DNA of 64,000 nucleotides from NCBI RefSeq assembly GCF_009192995.1, contig NZ_SDID01000003.1, forward strand, positions 1-64,000. Direction: 5' to 3'. Source of the DNA: Sulfurimonas indica. GTDB lineage: Bacteria > Campylobacterota > Campylobacteria > Campylobacterales > Sulfurimonadaceae. A program made the position numbers and the translations under genes. Shown in pieces: positions 26,447 to 33,614 of this stretch. The notes beneath the pieces were generated by a model, which was not told the origin of the DNA, searched no databases, and saw only the letters and a list, made by a program, of their open reading frames with translations. Position 1 is the stretch's first letter. Each line of letters begins with the position of its first letter.

Positions 26447-26647
26447 ATGAAAAAAGGTATCCACCCAGAATTAGTAGACTGTACAGTTACATGTGCATGT
26501 GGTAACAGCTTTGTTACAAAGAGTCAAAAACCAGAGATGAGAATCGACATCTGTAATGAGTGTCACCCATTCTTCACAGGTGAAGAGCGTATGGTTGATA
26601 CTGCTGGTCGTATCGAGAAGTTTAGAGCTCGTTACGGAAAAAAATAG
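26447..26647 (+). CDS. rpmE: 50S ribosomal protein L31, zinc-binding type
   Basis: The 66-residue protein keeps the cysteines of the C+ (zinc-containing) L31: CTVTCACGN near the N-terminus and [10 protein letters not shown] in the middle. It ends [13 protein letters not shown]. Zinc-bound L31 is the form replaced under zinc starvation in many bacteria. Tandem hairpins precede it, and rsmI starts just after its stop. Confidence 0.96.
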   Translation: MKKGIHPELVDCTVTCACGNSFVTKSQKPEMRIDICNECHPFFTGEERMVDTAGRIEKFRARYGKK

Positions 26648-26660
26648 TCAAGAAACTCTC

Positions 26661-27476
26661 TTGCTAAGTCTAGTTCCAACTCCCATTGGAAACATAGGCG
26701 ACATCTCACTCAGAGCCATTGAGCTTCTGCGTGAGGCTGATATACTTCTTTGCGAAGATACTCGCGTTACAAAAAAACTTCTCCATATATTACAAGAACG
26801 TTATGATTTTACTCCTAAAGAAAATCAAGAATTTATCTCGCTGCACTCGCATAATGAGTCAGCTTTTGTTGAAAAACTCTCTCCCTCTTTTTTTGAGCAA
26901 AATATTGTCTATGTAAGTGATGCAGGGATGCCGGGAGTGAGTGATCCTGGTCAGACACTGATTCGTTACTGTATAGAAAACGAAGTAGAGTATGATGTAC
27001 TTCCGGGTGCAAATGCTGTGCTTACCGCTTTTGTGGCAAGCGGATTTTGCGAGACACAGATGCTCTTTTTTGGTTTTTTGGACCATAAAGGCAGCTCACG
27101 CGAAAAGCAGTTGCAAGAAGCGATGCAAAATGGTTATACAACAGTTCTGTATGAATCACCACACCGCCTTGAAAAACTTCTGCGTGAGATAAGTAAAGTT
27201 GATGCAAGTCGAGAACTTTTTGTAGCAAAAGAGCTGACGAAAAAATATCAAAGATATCTTCATGGATCAGCAGAAGAGATTTTACAAAAGCTTGATGGAA
27301 ACTTCAGAGGTGAATGGGTTGTTGTCATTCAAGCAGGTGAGTCTCACGCAAGTTCTGCAATCAGTGAAAGGGACATCTTGGCACTTGATCTGCCTAAAAA
27401 AGTGCAGGCAAAGCTTATATCAAAAATAACAGGAGAAAACACAAAATCCTGTTATCAACGCTTACTTGAAAATTAA
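26661..27476 (+). CDS. rsmI: 16S rRNA (cytidine1402-2'-O)-methyltransferase
   Basis: RsmI 2'-O-methylates C1402 in the 16S decoding centre. The 271-residue protein opens LVPTPIGNIGDISLRA and continues with CEDTRVTKKLL, VSDAGMPGVSDPG and PGANAVLTAFVASG, all hallmarks of the tetrapyrrole-methylase fold of RsmI. A longer frame runs back into rpmE, but the family alignment places the start at the TTG at 26661, 13 nt after the rpmE stop. Confidence 0.93.
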   Translation: MLSLVPTPIGNIGDISLRAIELLREADILLCEDTRVTKKLLHILQERYDFTPKENQEFISLHSHNESAFVEKLSPSFFEQNIVYVSDAGMPGVSDPGQTLIRYCIENEVEYDVLPGANAVLTAFVASGFCETQMLFFGFLDHKGSSREKQLQEAMQNGYTTVLYESPHRLEKLLREISKVDASRELFVAKELTKKYQRYLHGSAEEILQKLDGNFRGEWVVVIQAGESHASSAISERDILALDLPKKVQAKLISKITGENTKSCYQRLLEN

Positions 27477-27533
27477 AAATCAGTTTTTATAAAAATATTT
27501 ATCTAAGATTTACATTTTGACGTTTTTTTTGGA

Positions 27534-27539
27534 TAAAAT
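27534..27539 (+). promoter_or_regulatory. -10 box exactly 6 nt before the rlmB ATG
   Basis: TAAAAT is followed by 6 nt and the ATG at 27546, with a T-run upstream and no Shine-Dalgarno sequence. It has the same geometry as at 20463 and 25237. Confidence 0.45.
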
Positions 27540-27545
27540 ACCTAC

Positions 27546-28229
27546 ATGTTAATTTATGCCAAACAACCAATATACTATCTTATCAATCATTATCCGCAAA
27601 AGATAAAAACACTTTATTTGGCGAAAGAACTTGATAAAAAAGAGTATTCACGTCTGATGAAAATGGGTTTTCCTATAAAACGCATACCTAATGAAGCAGC
27701 TGTGAAGATGAGTAAAAATGCAAACCATCAGGGTTTTTTGGCAGAAGTTGAAGAGTATACACTGCATGAGTTTAAAAGCTTTTTAGATAAAGATTTTGTA
27801 CTTGTATTAGCAGGTTTAACGGATGTTGGAAATATCGGTGCGATTGTGCGAAGTGCGTATGCTTTGGGTGTTGATGCTATTGTTGCATGTGGTGTGAAAA
27901 AGCTCAATCTTGAGCCACTACTGCGAACAAGTACGGGTGCACTTTTTGATATGCCTTTTGCTTTGGAGCATAATATTCATAATGTACTTAATGATTTAAA
28001 AATGTCGGGTTTTAGATCATATGGTGCAGATATGGGAGGCATAGATATTCGCCAAGCAGAGATTGTGAAAAAGAGAGTGTTGGTTTTAGGTAATGAGGGA
28101 GAGGGACTTACATCACGTGTGAGTTCAAAACTAGACACCATTGTAAGCATAAAGATGGCACATGATTTTGACTCGTTGAATGTAAGTGTAGCAGGTGCTA
28201 TTTTAATGGATAGGATGAGATATGAGTGA
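27546..28229 (+). CDS. rlmB: SpoU-family rRNA 2'-O-methyltransferase, RlmB-like
   Basis: The likely role is Gm2251 methylation in 23S rRNA. The 227-residue protein has an N-terminal L30e-like part with NANHQGFLAEV, then the SPOUT motifs LTDVGNIGAIVRSAYALG (motif 1), VLVLGNEGEGL (motif 2) and DSLNVSVAGAILM (motif 3). It starts MLIYAKQPI immediately after a promoter and may be translated from a leaderless mRNA. The stop overlaps the next gene by 8 nt. Confidence 0.9.
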   Translation: MLIYAKQPIYYLINHYPQKIKTLYLAKELDKKEYSRLMKMGFPIKRIPNEAAVKMSKNANHQGFLAEVEEYTLHEFKSFLDKDFVLVLAGLTDVGNIGAIVRSAYALGVDAIVACGVKKLNLEPLLRTSTGALFDMPFALEHNIHNVLNDLKMSGFRSYGADMGGIDIRQAEIVKKRVLVLGNEGEGLTSRVSSKLDTIVSIKMAHDFDSLNVSVAGAILMDRMRYE

Positions 28230-29022
28230 AGCGTTAGATAGATTAAAAGATATTGGTGCACAGAAGATTTATGAAGATACACATATCCCGATAGGACATG
28301 TACAAGCTATACTCTATGAGAGTTTTGACGGGTTGAACAAGATTCAGTTTGTCGGATTTATCTCTATACTTGAGCGAGAGTATGGAGAGGATTTAAGTGC
28401 AGTTCGTTCTCGTGGAGTTGGCTATTTTGATGAAAAAAATGCACCTGATGAAGCCATCACGGATGATGCCATATTTAAATCTTCAAGTAATAAAAAAAAT
28501 CTTACAATCCTTTACATCATTTTAGCGATCATACTTTTTATCATTGCCATCTCTTTTTCTATGCAATCAGCGAACGATACACTGGACAATGCCATCAAAG
28601 AGAATAAAATCATCGAAGATGCAAAGAAAAACATTGTTGTAGATGCAAACATAAGTGATAATAACAGTAGTGATGAAAATGCTTCACTGACAAATGATGA
28701 AAAGACTACAGTTGCTCCCGTAAAAGAAGAAAAAGCTCTTCCTCAGAGCTTGAAGATCATAGCAAGAACAAAAGTGTGGCTTGGTTACATTGATGCCGCG
28801 ACAAATAAAAAGTACCAAAAGATTTTTGAGGGGGAGTTGGATTTAGACCCTACAAAAGAGTGGTTGCTTTATTTTGGACATGGTTATATTGATGTGATTA
28901 TTAATGGAGAAGAGATAAAGTATAATGAAAAAAATACTTTGAGACTGCACTATGAAAATGGTGAGATCAAACAAATTTCCATCAATGAATTTAGAAGATT
29001 AAACAGAGGTAATACATGGTAA
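28222..29022 (+). CDS. RodZ-like membrane protein with N-terminal helical domain
   Basis: The 266-residue protein has a cytoplasmic helical N-terminus (residues 1-55) resembling a degenerate helix-turn-helix (KIYEDTHIPIGHVQAILYESF), one membrane helix (about 93-113), an Asn/Asp-rich linker, and a periplasmic beta domain (residues ~170-266) with WLGYIDAATNKKYQKIFEG. This layout matches RodZ, the cell-shape protein that links MreB to the wall machinery, although the identification is inferred from layout. It overlaps both rlmB and the next gene by 7-8 nt. Confidence 0.6.
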   Translation: MSEALDRLKDIGAQKIYEDTHIPIGHVQAILYESFDGLNKIQFVGFISILEREYGEDLSAVRSRGVGYFDEKNAPDEAITDDAIFKSSSNKKNLTILYIILAIILFIIAISFSMQSANDTLDNAIKENKIIEDAKKNIVVDANISDNNSSDENASLTNDEKTTVAPVKEEKALPQSLKIIARTKVWLGYIDAATNKKYQKIFEGELDLDPTKEWLLYFGHGYIDVIINGEEIKYNEKNTLRLHYENGEIKQISINEFRRLNRGNTW

Positions 29023-29873
29023 AACTTTTACTTTCTCTCCTTTTTCTCTACAGTTTTGCTTTTGCGCAGGATGTAGAGCCTTTGGAGGATGTAAGTGTTC
29101 AAGAAGATCCTCTGACGGTTAAAATCAAGAGCTTTTTGAATGAAAAAACCTATGAAGAGAACAAAGGTTTTATCGATGCTATTTTTGATCCCCAAAGTGC
29201 ATTTTATTATAATGACAGAGTTGATGCGGTAAAGGTTGTACAAACCTTAAAAGAAAATGGCCTTTTAAAGCTTTTTTTTAACTCTCCACAAGAGTTTCAA
29301 CTCAATTTCAAAACAAACGGTTCACCACTCTTTTTTGTTAAACTGATGAGTGATACACTCAGAAGCATAGGATACTACCGTTATGTAACAACAGCTTCAA
29401 ATCTTGATGCTTCAGAGTTTACATGGAGTATAAACCTTACTTCAGAGTATGCAACGGATCCACTGGTACTACAAAATCAGCTTCATAAAAGTTCCTGTGA
29501 GATTATAGATATAGAAAGAAATGCCCCAAAAGAGTGGACATATATCATAGATATCTCCAATGCAAAGCTCAATGTTAAGACCCTGCATGATAAAGAAGAG
29601 ATTAAACTCAAACGCTCACTCTATGCACATTGGCTCAATGTCTCAAAGATAAGAACACTCAAAATCAAAAGTTCAAGACGTAACAGTTGGTACCCTAATA
29701 TTGCTTATTATGACAGCTCTTTGCATCTTGTAAAGATTATAAAAAGAGATAAAATCTACAGAGAGATTCTACTTAACATTCCAAAAAATGCAACATATAT
29801 CAAAATCTCTGACCTCTATACACTCAAAAATGTAAGGGATGAACTCACGCTAATGCCAAAGGGAAGACGCTAG
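29016..29873 (+). CDS. Exported protein of unknown function
   Basis: The 285-residue protein carries a signal peptide (MVKLLLSLLFLYSFAFA, cleavage after residue 17) and a mature part with mixed charge and no membrane segment. It mentions no cysteine pair or known catalytic motif. Translational coupling to the RodZ-like gene suggests a cell-envelope role. It is followed by the MITE-like element at 29933. Confidence 0.6.
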   Translation: MVKLLLSLLFLYSFAFAQDVEPLEDVSVQEDPLTVKIKSFLNEKTYEENKGFIDAIFDPQSAFYYNDRVDAVKVVQTLKENGLLKLFFNSPQEFQLNFKTNGSPLFFVKLMSDTLRSIGYYRYVTTASNLDASEFTWSINLTSEYATDPLVLQNQLHKSSCEIIDIERNAPKEWTYIIDISNAKLNVKTLHDKEEIKLKRSLYAHWLNVSKIRTLKIKSSRRNSWYPNIAYYDSSLHLVKIIKRDKIYREILLNIPKNATYIKISDLYTLKNVRDELTLMPKGRR

Positions 29874-29932
29874 TTTCTCAAGAATGTTATCTTATTCTAA
29901 ATATTTTTCGCTAAAATAGCATCAATAATTTT

Positions 29933-30201
29933 AGGGCACCTCTAAAAACTCTAACAACTCCCAGAGGGATAAAACAAAGATGAAGTTGTGAAGAACTTTT
30001 TTTGAGCCATAGCTAAAGCTACGGTGATGAAAAATTCTTTGCAACTTCGCTTTGTTTTATCCTCCCTGCGGGCATAAGAGAAAAGTCCATACTCTGCGTT
30101 AAAAGTTATTGCTTTAGCTACGGCTAGAGCTTTAAACTTTTGCCTTGATTATGAAATTTTCTCTTATGCTGAGAATTGTTAGGGTTTTTAGAGGTGCCCT
30201 T
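29933..30201. mobile_element. MITE-like element with terminal inverted repeats and two internal hairpins
   Basis: This about 270-bp non-coding element is bounded by imperfect inverted repeats of about 30 bp (29933-29962 and 30171-30201), both starting AGGGCACCTCTAAAAA in inward orientation. A TTA occurs immediately outside each GGGCACC end, a possible 3-bp target duplication. Inside are two further large palindromes, 29957-30072 and 30072-30169. There is no transposase frame. It fills the 341-nt gap 29874-30214 almost completely and ends 13 nt before the alaC start. A TAAAAT promoter-like box at about 29922 lies just outside its left end, so the element may sit in the alaC leader. Confidence 0.7.
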
Positions 30202-30214
30202 AAGAGGGCTAAAT

Positions 30215-31447
30215 ATGTTTGATGAGTTTACATTTAATAGAGTTGAGAGACTTCCGAAGTATGTCTTTGCAGAGGTAAATGACATAAAAATGGCGGAACG
30301 CCGTGCTGGTAAAGATGTCATAGATTTTTCTATGGGTAATCCTGATGGACCAACCCCAGAACACATAAGAGACAAACTTGTCGAATCTGCCCAAAAAACA
30401 AAAACTCATGGATATTCTACATCCAAAGGTATTCCAAAACTCCTCAAAGCGATTGCGGACTGGTATGAACGTCGTTATGACTGTCAGCTTGATCCAGAAA
30501 CTGAGTGTGTGGCTACAATGGGTTCTAAAGAGGGATATGCCCATTTAACATATGCTATCACAAACCCTGGTGATGTGGCAGTGGTTCCAGACCCGACCTA
30601 TCCAATTCATGAGTACTCTTTTATCTTGGCAGGTGGGAATGTTATCAAGTTTGGTATCGAGTTTGATGAGCACTATCGTTTGGATGAAGACAAATTTTTT
30701 GAAAACTTAGACAAGGTTTTCAAAGAGAGCTCTCCAAAACCAAAGTATGTACTTGTAAACTTTCCACACAATCCGACAACAGCTACGGTAACTCCTGAGT
30801 TTTATGAGAGACTTGTTGCGATGGCAAAAGAGAAGCGTTTTTATGTCATCTCTGATATTGCTTATGGTGATATCACTTTTGATGGGTATAAAACACCGTC
30901 AATTATGCAGGTAAAAGGTGCAAAAGATGTAGCAGTTGAGTCATTCACACTCTCAAAAAGCTACAATATGGCAGGTTGGCGTGTTGGTTTCTTTGTAGGA
31001 AACAAAAAGCTCATCGGTGCACTACAAAAGATTAAGTCATGGCTTGATTACGGAATGTTTACTCCTATCCAAGTTGCTGCAACAGTTGCTCTTAACGGTG
31101 ATCAGCAGTGTGTACGTGATATCACAGAGAAGTACAATCACCGTCAAGAGGTCCTTATTGAGGCATTTGGTCGTGCAGGTTGGCATATCGAGAAAAATGA
31201 AGCGACAATGTTTAGCTGGGCGAAGATTCCTGACTGTGTGGCACATTTGGGCTCACTGGAGTTTTCAAAGCGCCTCCTAACAGAAGCCGGCGTTGCTGTG
31301 GCACCGGGAATTGGTTTTGGTGAGTATGGTGAGGGGTATGTGCGTATCGCATTAATAGAAAATGATAACCGTATCCGTCAGGCAGCAAGAAATATAAAAG
31401 AGTTTTTAAAACAGTTTGACGGCTGTAATCAAGAGAGCAAAAAGTAA
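30215..31447 (+). CDS. alaC: AlaC-type aminotransferase (class I/II, PLP)
   Basis: The 410-residue aminotransferase is closely similar in wording to E. coli AlaC: the N-terminal RVERLPKYVF, VIDFSMGNPDGPTPEHI, HGYSTSKGIPKL, the PLP-lysine segment TLSKSYNMAGWRVGF, and GDQQCVRDI. It probably interconverts alanine or a related amino acid with its 2-oxo acid. An upstream frame starts in the MITE at 30176, but the ATG at 30215 has AAGAGGG upstream. The gene overlaps hom by 1 nt, so it may supply amino-acid metabolism together with it. Confidence 0.87.
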   Translation: MFDEFTFNRVERLPKYVFAEVNDIKMAERRAGKDVIDFSMGNPDGPTPEHIRDKLVESAQKTKTHGYSTSKGIPKLLKAIADWYERRYDCQLDPETECVATMGSKEGYAHLTYAITNPGDVAVVPDPTYPIHEYSFILAGGNVIKFGIEFDEHYRLDEDKFFENLDKVFKESSPKPKYVLVNFPHNPTTATVTPEFYERLVAMAKEKRFYVISDIAYGDITFDGYKTPSIMQVKGAKDVAVESFTLSKSYNMAGWRVGFFVGNKKLIGALQKIKSWLDYGMFTPIQVAATVALNGDQQCVRDITEKYNHRQEVLIEAFGRAGWHIEKNEATMFSWAKIPDCVAHLGSLEFSKRLLTEAGVAVAPGIGFGEYGEGYVRIALIENDNRIRQAARNIKEFLKQFDGCNQESKK

Positions 31448-32709
31448 TGATAAAAGTTGGAATAATCGGTGTAGGAACTGTTGGGACTAGTGTTGTAAAT
31501 ATCTTAAAAGAGAATGCTGATGTCATCTCAGCACGTGCTGGTCGTGATATAGTGGTCAAGAGCGGTGTTGTCAAAAATCTTGCAAAAGATAGAGGGCTTG
31601 ATATTACGCTTACAGATAATGTTGATGATATCTTAAATGATAAAGAGATTGATATTGTAGTTGAGCTTATGGGTGGTGTTGAGGAGCCTTTTGAAGTTGT
31701 AAAACGTGCGCTTGAATCTGGTAAAGCAGTTGTTACTGCGAACAAAGCACTTCTAGCATACCACAGATATGAGCTTCAGGAAATTGCCAAGGATATAGCA
31801 TTTGAATTTGAAGCTTCGGTGGCTGGCGGTATTCCAATCATCAATGCATTGCGTGATGGTCTTTCTGCAAATCATATAGAATCAATCATGGGTATCATGA
31901 ACGGTACGTGTAACTATATGATGACGAAGATGACAAATGAGGGTGTGGCATATGATGTGATACTCAAAGAAGCTCAAGATCTAGGATATGCAGAAGCTGA
32001 TCCAACTTTTGATGTGGGTGGTTATGATACTGCACATAAATTGCTTATCTTAGCATCTATTGCGTATGGGATTGATGCAAAACCTGAAGATATCCTCATT
32101 GAGGGTATTGAAAATGTTACCCAAGATGATATCGCTTTTGCAAAAGAATTTGGTTATGCAATTAAACTTTTAGGAATTGCGAAAAAAGACAAGAATGAAG
32201 TAGAGCTTCGTGTACATGCCTGTCTTATCAAGCAAGATGAGATGATTGCAAAGATTGACGGTGTAATGAATGGTATCAGCGTTGTTGGTGACAAAGTGGG
32301 TGAGACACTTTACTATGGACCGGGTGCCGGTGGCGATGCGACAGCATCAGCTGTAGTGGCAAATATCATCGATATTGCAAGAAGTGGAAAATCTACACCG
32401 ATGCTTGGATTTAACCGTCCGATGGAAGGCAATACGCTGACACTCAAACCAAGTGAAGATATTGAGAGCAAATATTACCTGCGTATCAATGTTTCAGACA
32501 AAACAGGCGTGTTAGCAAAGCTGACAAAAATCTTTGAGACACACAATATCTCTATAGAGACAATGTTACAGCGTCCGAGTGAAAATGAGCGTGCAAATTT
32601 ACTTATCTCTACACATATAGCAGTTGAAAAAGATATTCAGGCGATGATGTCTGAGCTTGAAGCTCTTGATTTTGTACATACTAAGCCTATGATGATCAGG
32701 ATAGTATAA
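31447..32709 (+). CDS. hom: Homoserine dehydrogenase
   Basis: This NAD(P)-dependent enzyme reduces aspartate semialdehyde to homoserine for threonine and methionine. The 420-residue protein has the GIIGVGTVGTSVV nucleotide loop, VTANKALLAYH, ASVAGGIPII, NGTCNYMMTKM and GYAEADPTFDVGGYD, and a C-terminal ACT domain (YYLRINVSDKTGVLAKLTKIF) for feedback control. It is coupled to alaC through a TAATG overlap. Confidence 0.95.
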   Translation: MIKVGIIGVGTVGTSVVNILKENADVISARAGRDIVVKSGVVKNLAKDRGLDITLTDNVDDILNDKEIDIVVELMGGVEEPFEVVKRALESGKAVVTANKALLAYHRYELQEIAKDIAFEFEASVAGGIPIINALRDGLSANHIESIMGIMNGTCNYMMTKMTNEGVAYDVILKEAQDLGYAEADPTFDVGGYDTAHKLLILASIAYGIDAKPEDILIEGIENVTQDDIAFAKEFGYAIKLLGIAKKDKNEVELRVHACLIKQDEMIAKIDGVMNGISVVGDKVGETLYYGPGAGGDATASAVVANIIDIARSGKSTPMLGFNRPMEGNTLTLKPSEDIESKYYLRINVSDKTGVLAKLTKIFETHNISIETMLQRPSENERANLLISTHIAVEKDIQAMMSELEALDFVHTKPMMIRIV

Positions 32710-32716
32710 AAAAGAG

Positions 32717-33451
32717 ATGAAAATCTTAATTACTGGTGCGAGCAGCGGTCTTGGGGCTGAGTTTGCACGCCAGTATGCCTCGTCAGAAAATGAACTCTAT
32801 CTTCTTGCACGAAGAGAAGAGAAACTCCTCCAACTTAAAAATGAACTTTTCGATAAATGTAAAAAAATCAGACTGATTGTAGTTGATGTAAGAGATTTTG
32901 AACTACTGCAAAATAAGCTGCATGAGATAGAGGCTCTCGATATGGTCATCCTTAATGCCGGTATATCCTTAGGGCATTCCCATACAGAGATGCCAACGAT
33001 AGCAGAGTTTAAAAATCTCTATGATGTTAATGTCCTCTCGCAACACGCAGTTTTAGAGGTACTTTTACCAAAGATGCAAGCACAAAAAAGTGGCAAAGTT
33101 ATCTTTATCTCTTCTCTCTCCTCTCTGTTTACCATGCCAAGTGCAAAGGTTTATGCTTCATCAAAACGTGCACTCAATGCTTATGCGGAAGGTATTCGAT
33201 ATAAATATGCTTCGTACGGTATCAAAGTAGTAACAATTTTGCCTGGATTTATTAAGAGTGAACTTACCGATAAAAATGATTTTAACATGCCTTTTTTACT
33301 TGAAACAGATGAGGGTGTGAGACGGATGAAACAGGCGATAGATAGAGGTAGAGAGCTTTATGCTTTTCCGCTTAGATTTTATTTAATCATTCGGATTTTG
33401 AGTTGGCTTCCATCTGCCTTAAGGCAAAGAATTGTAAACTATCTTGCTTGA
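32717..33451 (+). CDS. Short-chain dehydrogenase/reductase
   Basis: The 244-residue SDR has the TGASSGLGAEFARQ cofactor loop at residues 6-19, NAGIS, the catalytic Ser in ISSLSSL, and YxxxK in VYASSKRALNAY. The C-terminal part is hydrophobic and may be membrane-associated (LRFYLIIRILSWLPSAL). Substrate is unknown. It lies 7 nt after hom and is followed by the large palindrome at 33463. Confidence 0.85.
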   Translation: MKILITGASSGLGAEFARQYASSENELYLLARREEKLLQLKNELFDKCKKIRLIVVDVRDFELLQNKLHEIEALDMVILNAGISLGHSHTEMPTIAEFKNLYDVNVLSQHAVLEVLLPKMQAQKSGKVIFISSLSSLFTMPSAKVYASSKRALNAYAEGIRYKYASYGIKVVTILPGFIKSELTDKNDFNMPFLLETDEGVRRMKQAIDRGRELYAFPLRFYLIIRILSWLPSALRQRIVNYLA

Positions 33452-33462
33452 TTATTGACTGC

Positions 33463-33575
33463 AGATTTTTTAACAATATTTTATAAAGATAAAAGTAGCC
33501 GAGGCGATTGCGAAGTAAACTTTCGCTGAAATCCTCCCTTGCTCACGAGCTTCATAAAACATTGTTAAAAAATCT
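33463..33575. repeat. 113-bp near-palindrome between the SDR gene and formate dehydrogenase
   Basis: The arms 33463-33488 and 33550-33575 are inverted repeats of 26 nt that match at nearly all positions. Inside, GAGG/CCTC and GCGAA/TTCGC pairings continue the structure to a small loop around 33517. It ends 9 nt before the upstream ATG (33585) and 39 nt before the likely formate-dehydrogenase start. Possible roles are a terminator for the hom transcript, a leader structure, or a small palindromic element. Confidence 0.65.
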
Positions 33576-33614
33576 TATTGGACTATGAAGATAGTTATAG
33601 GGAGAGCGGGAAAA

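Noticed and set aside
26556-26660. Upstream start of rsmI inside rpmE
   Set aside because: The extra residues are the out-of-frame reading of L31; conserved RsmI sequence begins at the TTG at 26661.
31212-31745. 177-codon minus-strand frame across the alaC-hom junction
   Set aside because: It is a Ser/Thr/Pro-rich shadow of two confident plus-strand genes, and it has no ribosome binding site.
33585-33614. ATG at 33585 as start of the formate dehydrogenase
   Set aside because: It follows the palindrome without a ribosome binding site, whereas the ATG at 33615 has GGAGAG upstream and gives the usual spacing to the cluster cysteines.
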